Shown piece after piece: positions 26,470 through 35,365 of a DNA stretch of 64,000 nucleotides. Position 1 is the first letter of the stretch. Each line of letters begins with the position of its first letter. A program made the position numbers and the translations under genes. This DNA is from Chthoniobacterales bacterium (lineage in GTDB: Bacteria; Verrucomicrobiota; Verrucomicrobiia; Chthoniobacterales; UBA6821). Under the pieces are notes generated by a model that was not told the origin of the DNA, ran no database searches, and was given only the letters and a program-made list of their open reading frames with translations. The DNA lies in the NCBI GenBank assembly GCA_019747735.1, contig JAIEQL010000030.1:59093-123092 (forward strand). The letters are read 5' to 3'.

Positions 26470-28065
26470 ATGCTCTCAGCCATCCGTAAAAACCAACATT
26501 CCCTAACCCTCCTCATCGTTTTATTAACGATAGTTTCTTTTATCTGGCTTTATAATCGAACAAACTTATCACAGGTTGGCACTAATGACCTTGGTACGAT
26601 GTATGGCAAAGTGCTTCAGCGCGCAACAGTCGAGCGGGAAACCCGTAATTATCGTTTAGCCTTAGCACTTGGGCTTACTGATTTTGTCCGTGACATGGGT
26701 GGATTTGTAGAGAATGAAGAAGCTGCTCTCTCTTACTTTATTTTTAATGTTCTTATTTTAGAACATGAGGTAAAGGCTCTTAAAATTGTCCCTACGGAAA
26801 AAGAAATAGCAACTGCTATCCAAGCGCTACCTCTATTTCAAACTCACGGTGTTTTTGACGGTGAAAAATATGCTCGTATGATGAAAGAAAGCCTAGCCTC
26901 CAGAGGATTCACGGAGCGCCAATTAGAAGAAGTCATCAGTGATTCTCTCTCTCTAAAAAAACTGAAAGAAGTAATCACCTCCCCTATTGTCGTGAGCGAA
27001 GCCCAAGTGCGTGAGGCAGCTCGTGTTTATCAGCCGCTCAAGGCAGAAGCTATTTTTTTTAATGCAGCTTCTTATCTCAATGACGCGAAGAAAAAAACTC
27101 TCTCTCTCGAAGAGAAAAAATCTTTTTACGAGAAGAATAAGAAATTTTTTACCAGCGAGGATCAAAGAGCCGTGAGTTATGTCGTAGCGGCCTTATCTCC
27201 AGAACAACAAAAAGCGGACACGAAAGAACGTGTTCGTGCTCTAGGCCAACTTGCAGAGCAGCTTACAACCTTAAAAGAAAAAGCAAAAGCGGAGTTACAA
27301 AACGGAAAAGCTTTTGAAAAAATAGCAGAGGCCAATGGATACAAGGCCGTTGTTACCGCTGACTTCAACAAGCAAGGCGAAGAAATAGCGATCGCGCTTT
27401 CACCAGAACACCAAGAAAAAAAGCAAACTCATCAGCTACCTCAAGAGCTCGTCGATGCTGCTTTCAAACTTGTCAATAATGGTGATCTTTCGGAAGTCAT
27501 TCAAAGTGGATCTTCTCTTTATCTGCTAAGGCTCACACGAGCAACTCCTTCAAGAACGCTCTCTTTTTCTGAGGTAGAAAAAAAGGTGGAACAGCTCCTT
27601 GAAAAAGAACAAGCAATTCAAGAGGCAAGAAAGGTCGCTACACAACGTGTCCAAAAAATTCGCGAGGCACTCACTACAGGAAAGAGTTTTTCCCAAGCTG
27701 CTCTATTAGTTGGTTGCAAAGCGGAATCTCTTCCTTTTTTAAGCCCAGAAAAAGCAGCGAGCTCTTCACAGCTCTCCCCATGGCAAAAAGAGGCATTACT
27801 AGCAACATTACCTCTTCAAGCAGGTGAGCTAAGCGAACTAAAACATACTTCCTTAGGCGATGTTGTTGTTTACTTACAAGAGAGAACTCCGCTTGCTGAG
27901 GCAGATTGGAAGGAGCATCGAGGAGCTATTGAAGAAAATTTTTTACAGCAAGAACAAGGACTCTTGTTTTTCGAATGGATGAGAAAAGCACGCGCTAACG
28001 CGAAGATCACGTTATTTGATGGACGTCATCGCCGCAGCCTACTCCAGAGAATTTTTGAAAAGTAG
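26470..28065 (+). CDS. PpiD/SurA-like periplasmic folding factor
   Basis: A 531-residue protein with one N-terminal membrane anchor (LTLLIVLLTIVSFIWLY). A SurA_N-type helical chaperone region follows (about 40-180, including MYGKVLQRATVERETRNYRLALALGL). After it comes a weakly conserved parvulin-like centre (about 230-370) and a helical C-terminus. The architecture matches PpiD, an inner-membrane anchored chaperone for secreted proteins. It is not clear that the PPIase site is active. It lies 33 bp upstream of metG, so the two may be co-transcribed. Confidence 0.75.
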   Translation: MLSAIRKNQHSLTLLIVLLTIVSFIWLYNRTNLSQVGTNDLGTMYGKVLQRATVERETRNYRLALALGLTDFVRDMGGFVENEEAALSYFIFNVLILEHEVKALKIVPTEKEIATAIQALPLFQTHGVFDGEKYARMMKESLASRGFTERQLEEVISDSLSLKKLKEVITSPIVVSEAQVREAARVYQPLKAEAIFFNAASYLNDAKKKTLSLEEKKSFYEKNKKFFTSEDQRAVSYVVAALSPEQQKADTKERVRALGQLAEQLTTLKEKAKAELQNGKAFEKIAEANGYKAVVTADFNKQGEEIAIALSPEHQEKKQTHQLPQELVDAAFKLVNNGDLSEVIQSGSSLYLLRLTRATPSRTLSFSEVEKKVEQLLEKEQAIQEARKVATQRVQKIREALTTGKSFSQAALLVGCKAESLPFLSPEKAASSSQLSPWQKEALLATLPLQAGELSELKHTSLGDVVVYLQERTPLAEADWKEHRGAIEENFLQQEQGLLFFEWMRKARANAKITLFDGRHRRSLLQRIFEK

Positions 28066-28098
28066 CTTGCGTCCTATATCTTACTTGTAGCTCAATTC

Positions 28099-29655
28099 AT
28101 GAAGCCTTATTTCATTACCACAGCGATCGATTATACCAATGCACCTCCTCACATTGGTCATGCCTACGAAAAAATAGTAGCTGATGTGCTGGCCCGCTAT
28201 CAAAGATTGCAAGGGCGAGAGGTCTTTTTTTTAACTGGGGTCGATCAGCATGGACAAAAAGTTCAACAAGCTGCAGAAAAACAAGGAGTCTCTCCCCAAG
28301 TTTTTGTCGATCAAATTTCCCATCAATTCATCGAACTTTGGCGGACCCTTTCTATTTCTTATGATGCTTGGGCAGCTACCACCCACCCTCATCATGGCGC
28401 TGTTGTTCAACAAGTCTTAAGTAAACTTTTTGCTGAAGGATGGCTCTACAAAGCCTCCTATGAAGGACATTACAGTATTCGCCAAGAGCAATTTCTCACG
28501 GACAAAGAACGTGACGCCGCAGGAAACTTTGGTCCGGAGTGGGGTGAAGTGACTTTTTTAAAAGAAGAAAATTGGTATTTTCGTCTCTCAGGCTGCTGTG
28601 AATGGTTAGCGCAGTTTTTAGAAAAGCATCCCGAATTTGTGACTCCTTCTTTTCGTCAAAGCGAACTAAAAAACGCTGCTGCGAAGATAACCGGTGATCT
28701 CTGCATCTCTCGCCCTAAAAGCCGTCTTACTTGGGGCATTACCTTTCCTTTTGATGCTAATTTTGTGACCTATGTCTGGTTTGATGCTCTCCTAAATTAC
28801 CTCAGTTTTGCAGGATATAGCCCTGGGGAAGAAAGTTCAAAAAACCCTGATTTTTCCAAACGCTGGCCTTGCAACTATCATCTCATTGGAAAAGATATTT
28901 TGATTCCGGCTCATGGAGTTTATTGGCCTTGTATGTTACATGCCATGGGATTTAGTGACGATCAAATGCCAAAGTTGTTAGTACATGGGTTTTGGACCAT
29001 GAGAGGAGAAAAAATCAGCAAGAGCACAGGGAACGTTTTTGATCTTACAAAAACTATAGAACATTATGGCGCCTCAGCGCTTCGCTATTATCTCATGCGC
29101 GATGTAGTCATGGGACGTGATGCTGACTTTAACCAAGAGAGACTCCTCAATCGCTACCATAGCGAACTGAGCAATGGATTAGGCAATTTACTCAATCGAA
29201 CGGTAAGCATGACTCATCGCTACCGGCCCGAGGGAATCCGTGCGGTAACGCTTCCAAAGGAGTGCGCAGAATTACTCCTAGAAAACCAAGCAGCTCTGAC
29301 AAAATATTGCGCTGAAATGGAGGCTTCTCAAATTCATGCTGGCCTTGAAATCATGGTCGACATCGTCAACCGTGCTAATGCTTTTGTGGATACCACTGCT
29401 CCTTGGAAAGTGGCTAAAGACTCAGCGGCAGCCGATCGCCTGGATGGGATTTTGACGACGCTGATACAATCGACGCGCACCGCAGCGACTTTACTAATAC
29501 CAGTTGCGCCAGATGCTGCTGCCGCTATTTTGGAGCAACTCCAATTAGAACCACTCTCTCTTAATCACAAAATCGCCTTACCATCGCTCCCTCCAAATTA
29601 CAAGCCAGGGGCTGCCAAGCCGCTCTTTCCGCGCATTGTCGAGGAAGCTAGCTAA
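28099..29655 (+). CDS. metG: Methionyl-tRNA synthetase, short zinc-less form
   Basis: A 518-residue class I synthetase with the HIGH motif (APPHIGHAYEKI), KMSKS as KISKSTGNVFDL, and WFDALLNYLSF. The insertion that normally carries zinc cysteines reads YSIRQEQFLTDKE, with no Cys pair. The C-terminal tRNA-binding/dimerisation domain of longer MetRS is absent. Both features occur in the MetG2-like short class. Charges tRNA-Met with methionine. It ends 6 bp before a long inverted repeat. Confidence 0.95.
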   Translation: MKPYFITTAIDYTNAPPHIGHAYEKIVADVLARYQRLQGREVFFLTGVDQHGQKVQQAAEKQGVSPQVFVDQISHQFIELWRTLSISYDAWAATTHPHHGAVVQQVLSKLFAEGWLYKASYEGHYSIRQEQFLTDKERDAAGNFGPEWGEVTFLKEENWYFRLSGCCEWLAQFLEKHPEFVTPSFRQSELKNAAAKITGDLCISRPKSRLTWGITFPFDANFVTYVWFDALLNYLSFAGYSPGEESSKNPDFSKRWPCNYHLIGKDILIPAHGVYWPCMLHAMGFSDDQMPKLLVHGFWTMRGEKISKSTGNVFDLTKTIEHYGASALRYYLMRDVVMGRDADFNQERLLNRYHSELSNGLGNLLNRTVSMTHRYRPEGIRAVTLPKECAELLLENQAALTKYCAEMEASQIHAGLEIMVDIVNRANAFVDTTAPWKVAKDSAAADRLDGILTTLIQSTRTAATLLIPVAPDAAAAILEQLQLEPLSLNHKIALPSLPPNYKPGAAKPLFPRIVEEAS

Positions 29656-29660
29656 AAATG

Positions 29661-29848
29661 AATAGCCACAAAAGAACACAAAGAAACACAAAGACGCCAA
29701 ACGAAAGAATCAAATTTTCTTAAAAAGTTCTCTTCCCTTTTCAGTTACTTATAAGCAACTGAAAAAATGTCAGCGAAATAATCGGCTAACTTTTTTAAGA
29801 AATAACGAGTATTTTCTTTGTGTTTCTTTGTGTTCTTTTGTGGCTATT
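29661..29848. repeat. Family H long inverted repeat, copy 1
   Basis: Two perfect 33-bp arms: 29661-29693 (aatagccacaaaagaacaca...) and 29816-29848, its complement. Inside, ttttcttaaaaagtt and aacttttttaagaaa form a second nested pairing. The whole 190 bp between metG and the acyltransferase can fold into one long hairpin. The window's last bases (63988-64000) look like the start of another copy. Confidence 0.9.
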
Positions 29849-29864
29849 TCTTATTCTTATTCTC

Positions 29865-30857
29865 ATGAGTCGTTGGAAAAAATTTCGTTATCGTCTCGAG
29901 TATGGAGGTCTCTTTTTTGCTGCATGGCTTGTGCAGCGGCTTCCATGGCGTTGGTTGCGACCTTTGGGGAAAATAATCGGCGCTGCTTTTTTTTATATTG
30001 ATCATCACCGTCGTGCTGTGACCTTAGCAAATTTGGAAGCGGCGTTTGGCCAAGAGATGAATTCCAAGCGGCGTTGGGAAGTGGGTCGCAAGTCCTACGG
30101 CGTTTTTGCAGAAACTTTTTTAGAGCTTCTTTGGTCTCCACGCTTAACTCCTGAATTGGTGAAAGAGATTGGAAAAATTGAAGAATGGGACCCTAATCCA
30201 TGCTATCGAAAAAAAGGAGTACCCGCCATTTATTGCTCACTGCATGCTGGCAATTATGAATGGTCAGGCCAGGTTGCCGCCTATTACAGCGAAGTCTTTC
30301 CAGTCATTGCACAGAAATTCAAGAACCCTTTCTTGGGCTCTCTTTTTGATCGCTGGAGAACGAGCATGGGACAACAAATCTTTCCTCAAGAGAGAGCGAT
30401 GTTGAAAATGCTCCGTCATTTAAAGAGTGGAAAAAAAATAGGTGTTCTCACCGACCTCAATTTGAAGCCTCATCAAGGCCCTGTCATCATTCGTTGTTTT
30501 GGACGCCTGCTTGTTCCTGTCACTCGTTTACCAGCAGCATTAGCACTGAGGACAGGGGCTGCGCTCATTCCAGTAGAATGCTATGAAAACCCCAAAGGTG
30601 GTTACGTGTATCGTTACCTTCCAGCAATTCCTATCGATGAAACAAGCACTGAAGAATCGTTGACCCAAGCCTGCTGGGATGCCTTTGAGCCTGGCTTGCG
30701 CCAACATCCTGAACGATGGCTCTGGTCTTATAAACATTGGCGCTATAAACCTTCGATTGGCGATACCAAACACTATCCTTTTTATGCGCATCACTTCCAA
30801 AGCTTTGATGACTTGTTGCAGTGTTCGCTTTGCGAACAAGATGAAGTGAAAAGTTGA
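29865..30857 (+). CDS. LpxL/HtrB-like lysophospholipid acyltransferase
   Basis: About 330 residues from ATG 29865; an upstream TTG in frame lies inside repeat H. N-terminal hydrophobic segment (LFFAAWLVQRLPWRWLRPLG), then NLEAAFGQE, the acyltransferase motif HAGNYEW (H-x4-type as HAGNYEWS), GVLTDLNLKPHQGPVIIRCFGR and PAALALRTGAALIPVECYE. The end has the WLWSYKHWRYKP motif typical of lipid A late acyltransferases. Likely transfers a secondary acyl chain to lipid A at the inner membrane. Confidence 0.88.
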   Translation: MSRWKKFRYRLEYGGLFFAAWLVQRLPWRWLRPLGKIIGAAFFYIDHHRRAVTLANLEAAFGQEMNSKRRWEVGRKSYGVFAETFLELLWSPRLTPELVKEIGKIEEWDPNPCYRKKGVPAIYCSLHAGNYEWSGQVAAYYSEVFPVIAQKFKNPFLGSLFDRWRTSMGQQIFPQERAMLKMLRHLKSGKKIGVLTDLNLKPHQGPVIIRCFGRLLVPVTRLPAALALRTGAALIPVECYENPKGGYVYRYLPAIPIDETSTEESLTQACWDAFEPGLRQHPERWLWSYKHWRYKPSIGDTKHYPFYAHHFQSFDDLLQCSLCEQDEVKS

Positions 30858-30916
30858 AGTTCTTCTATTTGCCACTTAAGCTCCTAAAACTTTTCAATAT
30901 TAGAATATTTTTCCCT

Positions 30917-31126
30917 ATGAAAAAACAAACACCACAAATACTCCTCTTTCCTTTGCTCTTCCTTTTTTTGAGCCTCTCGCTCTTGATGACAGGCTGCAAC
31001 ACCGTTCGCGGTTTTGGTGAAGATATCACTGGATCCTCTAACTTCGTACAAAAGAAAATGTTTGGTGGGGATGATTCTTCTATGCCTATTAATAATAGCG
31101 CCAATCCTCCTCAGTGGCCTAAATAA
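30917..31126 (+). CDS. Entericidin-like small lipoprotein
   Basis: About 69 residues from ATG 30917. A hydrophobic signal is followed by a lipobox LMTGC and the sequence CNTVRGFGEDI, the hallmark of entericidin A/B-type lipoproteins. The mature part is short and hydrophilic (Ser/Asn/Pro-rich). Entericidins form a small toxin/antidote lipoprotein pair in enterobacteria; elsewhere the single genes have unclear roles. An upstream in-frame ATG adds 21 residues that do not look like a signal. Confidence 0.82.
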   Translation: MKKQTPQILLFPLLFLFLSLSLLMTGCNTVRGFGEDITGSSNFVQKKMFGGDDSSMPINNSANPPQWPK

Positions 31127-31128
31127 GT

Positions 31129-31162
31129 CATCGCTGCTGCGATGACAGTTCACAGCTGGCAG
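31129..31162. repeat. Family I small hairpin repeat, copy 1
   Basis: A small hairpin atcgctgctgcgat followed by acagttcacagctggcag. The same arrangement is at 42341-42374 (inside ispE) and, degraded, at 33983-34010. Half copies made of ccaactgccaac/ctgtgaact lie at 34079-34109. It begins 3 bp after the lipoprotein stop codon. The rest of the gap to 31288 shows nothing else. Confidence 0.6.
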
Positions 31163-31288
31163 TTTTTGAGCGTTTTTCTTGATAACGGCTACGCTATTTT
31201 TCACTGTCACTTCATTGCAATAAGAAAAAGATTGATTCTTTAAAAATATTGTGTTCTGTCAGTTCGCCTGGGGATTGTCGCGAAGCGA

Positions 31289-31975
31289 CTACTTCCGCTG
31301 ATAGCCGTTTTTCAAATTATCTTGAATCACATAAGCAGTTCCTGAGGTCTGCAAAATCTCATCGTGATTTAAGATTTTTGTCTGATAGCGCCATCCCACA
31401 GGAAGAGAGAGGCGGCTTCCCAAGGTTGCCAAATCTGCTTGGGAGAGATTGGGATCAACTATTTGACAATAACTAATCATGACATAATGAGTTCCTTGAG
31501 GAGAGATCAGCTCATAAATGGGACGTCCTTTTTTGAAAAGATACCGAGTCGTACGGTTGGCTGCTTGCTCTGTATAGGGACGCGAACCGCCAGAAAGTAC
31601 GTCCGAAGCTGGAATCGTAACATCTGTTAAAAAGCGTGCTTGCAGACCATCAAAAGAAACAATCTTGCCTGGATCCATGATCCAAGAGTGATCCATTAAG
31701 GCATAGCGTGGTCCATTTAAAACAACAGCATGAGCATGAAATTCTTTTTTTAACTTTTGAGGATCGAGTGCCTTCCACTGAGCTTCAGGAAAATCATTCA
31801 AAAAGAGAGTCTTATAAACATGCCCAGTAAAAGAAAATGGTCCTCCAGTAATAAGGATAATTTCTCCATAACCGTCACCGCGCTGATGAGTCTGTTCTTG
31901 AAACTCAGCCTGTGCTGCAGAAAAAGCAGCGAGAATCATACCGAGCAAACAGCAGCGAAGAAAAAAAGTTTTCAT
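31289..31975 (-). CDS. Secreted protein of unknown function
   Basis: A 228-residue protein with a signal peptide ending in AAQA. The mature part is about 205 residues and contains GGPFSFTGHVYKTLFLND, HAVVLNGPRYALMDHSWIMD and GTHYVMISYCQIVDPNLSQ. It reads like a stable globular domain with one Cys. I do not recognise the family. It is transcribed divergently from pyrH, with family B and A elements between the two. Confidence 0.6.
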   Translation of the reverse strand: MKTFFLRCCLLGMILAAFSAAQAEFQEQTHQRGDGYGEIILITGGPFSFTGHVYKTLFLNDFPEAQWKALDPQKLKKEFHAHAVVLNGPRYALMDHSWIMDPGKIVSFDGLQARFLTDVTIPASDVLSGGSRPYTEQAANRTTRYLFKKGRPIYELISPQGTHYVMISYCQIVDPNLSQADLATLGSRLSLPVGWRYQTKILNHDEILQTSGTAYVIQDNLKNGYQRK

Positions 31976-32040
31976 AGTGGAAAGGTATTGTCGATGGGTT
32001 GAATAACGGCGGTGAAAGTTGTCAAAGCGTTGCGATTATT

Positions 32041-32216
32041 TCTAGAGCATTTTAAATAAAACTACAGTCATTTTAGAGCATCATTAAAAATTTTTGTAGT
32101 CGATGCAGTGCCAGGAGCTGAGGCGCACAGCGAGGGAGTGTATAGCCAATACTCAATGGAGCGAGCACCGAAGCGACGACGCAATGCGCGGCTACAGAAT
32201 TTTTTAATATGCTCTA
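32041..32216. repeat. Family B element, complete copy 1, with leader
   Basis: The core 32074-32216 is 143 bp long with terminal repeats tagagcatcattaaaaat and its imperfect complement ending gctcta. A leader at 32041-32073 (ctagagcattttaaataaaa) is also present, inverted, at the copy next to the membrane-fusion gene. It is directly followed by family A copy 3. Confidence 0.8.
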
Positions 32217-32359
32217 AGAGGGTGTCTTGAAAATGAATAAAATTGATGCAGTACCAGGAGCGAAGCGCACAGACCCGCAGTGTATATGGACATACTCGAG
32301 GACGCGAGCACTGGAGCGACGCCGTAATGCGCAATTTTAGTCTTTTTAAGAAACCCTCT
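32217..32359 (+). repeat. Family A inverted-repeat element, copy 3
   Basis: Same 143-bp length and interior as the others; the right terminal repeat carries a few mismatches (tttttaagaaaccctct). It ends 94 bp before pyrH. With copy 4 in opposite orientation at the pyrH stop codon it brackets that gene. It is the only copy not placed downstream of a gene. Confidence 0.9.
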
Positions 32360-32453
32360 AAAATATCAAAATAATACTCAGGCTCTTTAATCAAAAGAGT
32401 AGAGTAAGTTCCTTGTCTTTTCTAGGTGTGCTTGTTAGGATCGGCACCCTACC

Positions 32454-33203
32454 ATGACTTCTTCTTCTGCTTCGCCAAAATACCGTCGGATTGTTCTTAA
32501 AATCAGTGGTGAGGCTCTTCGTCAGCCAGGAAGTGATGACAATATTTCGCCGCTCATTGTGCAACGGATTGCACAGGAGATTGGGGCTATTGCTCAAATG
32601 GGAGTTCAAGTTGCCGTGGTGGTCGGCGGGGGTAATATTTGGCGCGGGTTAGCCGCAAGTCATCGAGGGATGAACCGTGCTACGGCTGATTACATGGGGA
32701 TGCTGGCGACAGTTATCAATGGGATGGCTTTGATGAGTACCTTAGAAGAGCTCGGATTTTCGACACGCGTCCAAACGGCGCTCCATATTAATCACGTTGC
32801 CGAGCCTTTTATTTTACGGCGCGCCTTACGCCATCTTGACAATGGGCACATTGTGATTTTTGTGGCAGGTACTGGAAATCCTTTTTTTTCAACAGACACC
32901 ACTGCCGCTCTGCGTGCTAATGAAATTGGCGCAGAAGTTATCCTCAAAGCAACAAAGGTAGATGCCATCTACGACTGCGACCCTACCAAAAATCCCAAGG
33001 CGAAAAAATTTGAGCACCTCACCTTTGCGGAAGCTTTACGATTACGCCTACAAGTCATGGATTCGACGGCCTTTAGTCTCTGCATGGATAATGCAATGCC
33101 CGTGATTGTCTTCGATATGTTTGAACCCAACAATATCATGAAAGCTGTCTGTGGAGAGACAATAGGAACACTTGTCAACAATGAGAGCAAGAGGGTGTCT
33201 TGA
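32454..33203 (+). CDS. pyrH: UMP kinase
   Basis: A 249-residue amino-acid-kinase-family enzyme. Motifs: RRIVLKISGEALRQPG, VAVVVGGGNIWRG, RATADYMGMLATVINGMAL, FVAGTGNPFFSTDTTAALRANEI, and KATKVDAIYDCDPTKNP. It makes UDP from UMP for nucleotide and sugar-nucleotide supply. The pyrH-frr order is conserved in bacteria. The final residues (KRVS) and the TGA stop are encoded by the first bases of a family A element, so the original end of the gene has been replaced or truncated by a few codons. Confidence 0.96.
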   Translation: MTSSSASPKYRRIVLKISGEALRQPGSDDNISPLIVQRIAQEIGAIAQMGVQVAVVVGGGNIWRGLAASHRGMNRATADYMGMLATVINGMALMSTLEELGFSTRVQTALHINHVAEPFILRRALRHLDNGHIVIFVAGTGNPFFSTDTTAALRANEIGAEVILKATKVDAIYDCDPTKNPKAKKFEHLTFAEALRLRLQVMDSTAFSLCMDNAMPVIVFDMFEPNNIMKAVCGETIGTLVNNESKRVS

Positions 33204-33332
33204 AAAGACTAAAATTGCGCATTACGGCGTCGCTCCAGTGCTCGCGTCCTCGAGTATGTCCATATACACTGCGGGTCTGTGCGCTTCGCTCCTGGTACTG
33301 CATCAATTTTATTTATTTTCAAGAAACCCTCT
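33190..33332 (-). repeat. Family A inverted-repeat element, copy 4, overlapping the pyrH stop
   Basis: Begins agagggtgtcttgaaaa inside the last codons of pyrH, whose TGA lies within the terminal repeat (33201-33203). It ends at 33332. Orientation is opposite to copy 3. It is the only repeat between pyrH and frr apart from a ctaactacgaactaccaact segment at 33395-33420. Confidence 0.9.
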
Positions 33333-33422
33333 AAGTAACAAATGATTTTGTATTTTTCTCTTCAGAAAAACTGAAAAGAAAATCAATCCTGCTAACTACG
33401 AACTACCAACTACGAACTATTT

Positions 33423-33983
33423 ATGAGCGCTGACCTTGTTTTATTAAAAGCAGAAGAAGACATGGAAAAAGGCATTGAATTTATGATGCATGAATTCAAT
33501 GCCATCCGCACCGGCAAGGCTTCGCCCATGCTGGTCGAATCAATTGATGTTCACACTTACGGCAGCAGCATGAAGCTTAAGCAGCTGGCCCTTATCACCA
33601 CTCCAGAGCCTCGCTTGCTTGTGATACAGCCTTTTGATGCTGGAACCATCAAGGATATTGAAAAAGCTATTTTAGAAAGTAAGGTTGGTATCACTCCTAT
33701 GGTCGATGGAAAAGTGATCCGCCTCCGAATTCCTGAACTCAGTGAAGAGCGCCGCAAAGATCTCGTTCGTACGGTTGGAAAACTCGCCGAAGAAGCTCGT
33801 GTTCGGATTCGAGCTCATCGCCGTGAAGCCATGGAGGCCATGAAAAAAATGGAAAAGGCTGGTACCATGACAGAAGATGATCTCACTCGCAGCGAGAAAG
33901 AAATGCAAAAAATCACGGACAAATTTGTTGCTAGCATTGATAAGCATGTGGAGCACAAAGAAGCCGAGTTGATGACCGTCTGA
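33423..33983 (+). CDS. frr: Ribosome recycling factor
   Basis: A 186-residue RRF of normal length. Family landmarks: EFNAIRTGKASPMLVESIDVHTYGS, LVIQPFDAGTIKDIEKAILES, GKVIRLRIPELSEERRKDLVRTVGKLAEEARVRIRAHRREAME and DKHVEHKEAELM at the end. It splits post-termination ribosomes together with EF-G. It lies downstream of pyrH, with a repeat element between that could decouple expression. Confidence 0.97.
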   Translation: MSADLVLLKAEEDMEKGIEFMMHEFNAIRTGKASPMLVESIDVHTYGSSMKLKQLALITTPEPRLLVIQPFDAGTIKDIEKAILESKVGITPMVDGKVIRLRIPELSEERRKDLVRTVGKLAEEARVRIRAHRREAMEAMKKMEKAGTMTEDDLTRSEKEMQKITDKFVASIDKHVEHKEAELMTV

Positions 33984-34033
33984 TCACCACCGCGTGATGA
34001 TAGTTGGCAGTTTGGAGTACCTACTCATCACGA

Positions 34034-34627
34034 ATGAAACTTAAGAAGATGGATAACAAAAAAAACGCTCAACAAGGTACTGCCAACTGCCAACTCCCAA
34101 CTGTGAACTATTACAAAGCAACTAGAGATGGCAATCTGCAAATATTCTTCTTTGCCATCTTGCTCTTGGTTGCTACTACCTCGCTCTCAGCCACAGAAGT
34201 CGCTTCGAGCGTGGTCACTTGCGCTCCTGATTTTTCCTGGCAGCAGGCAGGAAAAGTAGAGCATCTTGCTGCTCTTGGTGGGAAGCCTGTACTTTTGGTG
34301 ATAACCCCTTCCCCTAAAACATGGGCATTCCATTACCAACTTTGGGAGCTTCGAGGAATGTATGAAAAATTAGCAGCTCAAGGAATGATCGCCTGCGTTG
34401 CTTTCACAAAACAAGAGGGACGCATTGGGTCTAACATTCCTTTTATTCCAGTGCTCGACGGTCTTGCTGTAGGAAAAGCCTATGGAGTTGAATCCGATTT
34501 TGCAGTGGCAGTGATAGGAGCTGATGGAAATCTCGATTGTCTTAGCAGACGCCCCTTGTCAGGGCAACGCATCCATGATCTCATTAACGCTTCGTATACA
34601 ACACAAGCACGCTTACGAAGGCCTTAA
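34034..34627 (+). CDS. Secreted thioredoxin-like / DUF4174-type protein
   Basis: About 197 residues from ATG 34034 (ATG 34049 is also possible). A basic, repeat-derived N-terminus of some 35 residues precedes a hydrophobic signal (IFFFAILLLVATTSLSA). The mature part reads GGKPVLLVITPSPKTWAFHYQLWELRGMYEKLAAQGMIACVAF and ends FAVAVIGADGNLDCLSRRPLSGQRIHDLI. This resembles DUF4174 proteins, a thioredoxin-like group without a CxxC. Function is unknown. Part of the N-terminal extension is encoded by family I repeat sequence. Confidence 0.6.
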   Translation: MKLKKMDNKKNAQQGTANCQLPTVNYYKATRDGNLQIFFFAILLLVATTSLSATEVASSVVTCAPDFSWQQAGKVEHLAALGGKPVLLVITPSPKTWAFHYQLWELRGMYEKLAAQGMIACVAFTKQEGRIGSNIPFIPVLDGLAVGKAYGVESDFAVAVIGADGNLDCLSRRPLSGQRIHDLINASYTTQARLRRP

Positions 34628-34648
34628 TCCAAGTTATACCTTTTTCGA

Positions 34649-35260
34649 ATGAATTTTTTCAATCAAACTTCTTCTGCAAAAAGCCAATTTGAACGCTCTC
34701 TTGCCGATGTTATTGCTACGTTCCAAACATTGCCACCGTTTCGATCTTGCTTGGAAGAGGCTGCTGAGCTTGTCGCAACGGCCTTAAAGAGTGGTCATAA
34801 GTTAATGCTCTGTGGCAATGGCGGCAGCGCCAGTGACACAGCGCATATTGCTAATGAATTTACTTGTCGCTTTTGTGATGACCGTCGTCCTTATCCAGCT
34901 ATGTCTTTTGCCACCGATGGAGGCCTCTTGTCAGCTATTGGCAACGACTATCATTTTGATGATTTGTTCGCACGTCAGGTGCTCGCTTTCGGAAAAAAAG
35001 GAGATATCTTTATCGGACTCAGCAGCAGTGGTAATTCACGCAATGTCTTGAAGGCTCTCCAACAAGCTAAAAAACTCGGTATTACCACAATAGCTCTTCT
35101 TGGAAAAACCGGAGGTTTTACCGCTGGGGTTGCAGATAGAGAGATCATCGTTCCAGGAAGGGTAACAGCACGTATTCAGGAAGCACAAAAATTTCTTCTT
35201 CATGTCCTTTGTGAGATTGTAGAAGAGAGATTGCCAAAGGAGTTTAGTGAGACCGCTTAA
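34649..35260 (+). CDS. gmhA: Phosphoheptose isomerase (SIS domain)
   Basis: A 203-residue SIS-domain isomerase with CGNGGSASDTAHIANEFTCRF, the IGNDYHFDDLFARQV segment and SSSGNSRNVLKALQQAKKLG. These match GmhA/LpcA, which converts sedoheptulose 7-phosphate to D-glycero-D-manno-heptose 7-phosphate for LPS core. DiaA-like relatives share the fold, but the surrounding LPS genes and the motif order favour GmhA. Confidence 0.9.
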   Translation: MNFFNQTSSAKSQFERSLADVIATFQTLPPFRSCLEEAAELVATALKSGHKLMLCGNGGSASDTAHIANEFTCRFCDDRRPYPAMSFATDGGLLSAIGNDYHFDDLFARQVLAFGKKGDIFIGLSSSGNSRNVLKALQQAKKLGITTIALLGKTGGFTAGVADREIIVPGRVTARIQEAQKFLLHVLCEIVEERLPKEFSETA

Positions 35261-35288
35261 ATTTTTTGAGGAAGCAGTTCTTCAATGA

Positions 35289-35332
35289 GAAAGTGCTTAC
35301 GCCATACTTCCCATTTCCATTCACGTTTTTAA
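35289..35332. repeat. Family D fragment, copy 3
   Basis: Contains tacgccatacttcccatttc and cattcacgttttta, the inverted half of the unit found at 23042 and 52893. It lies between gmhA and adk. The short remainder holds only AT-rich sequence. Confidence 0.6.
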
Positions 35333-35365
35333 GTTTAATTATTTTTCTCATAATTTCTTTTTCCC

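Noticed and set aside
26265..26516. 83-codon minus-strand open frame over the start of the PpiD-like gene
   Set aside because: It runs through a hairpin and the coding start of a convincing gene, and its translation is low complexity with no homology-like features.
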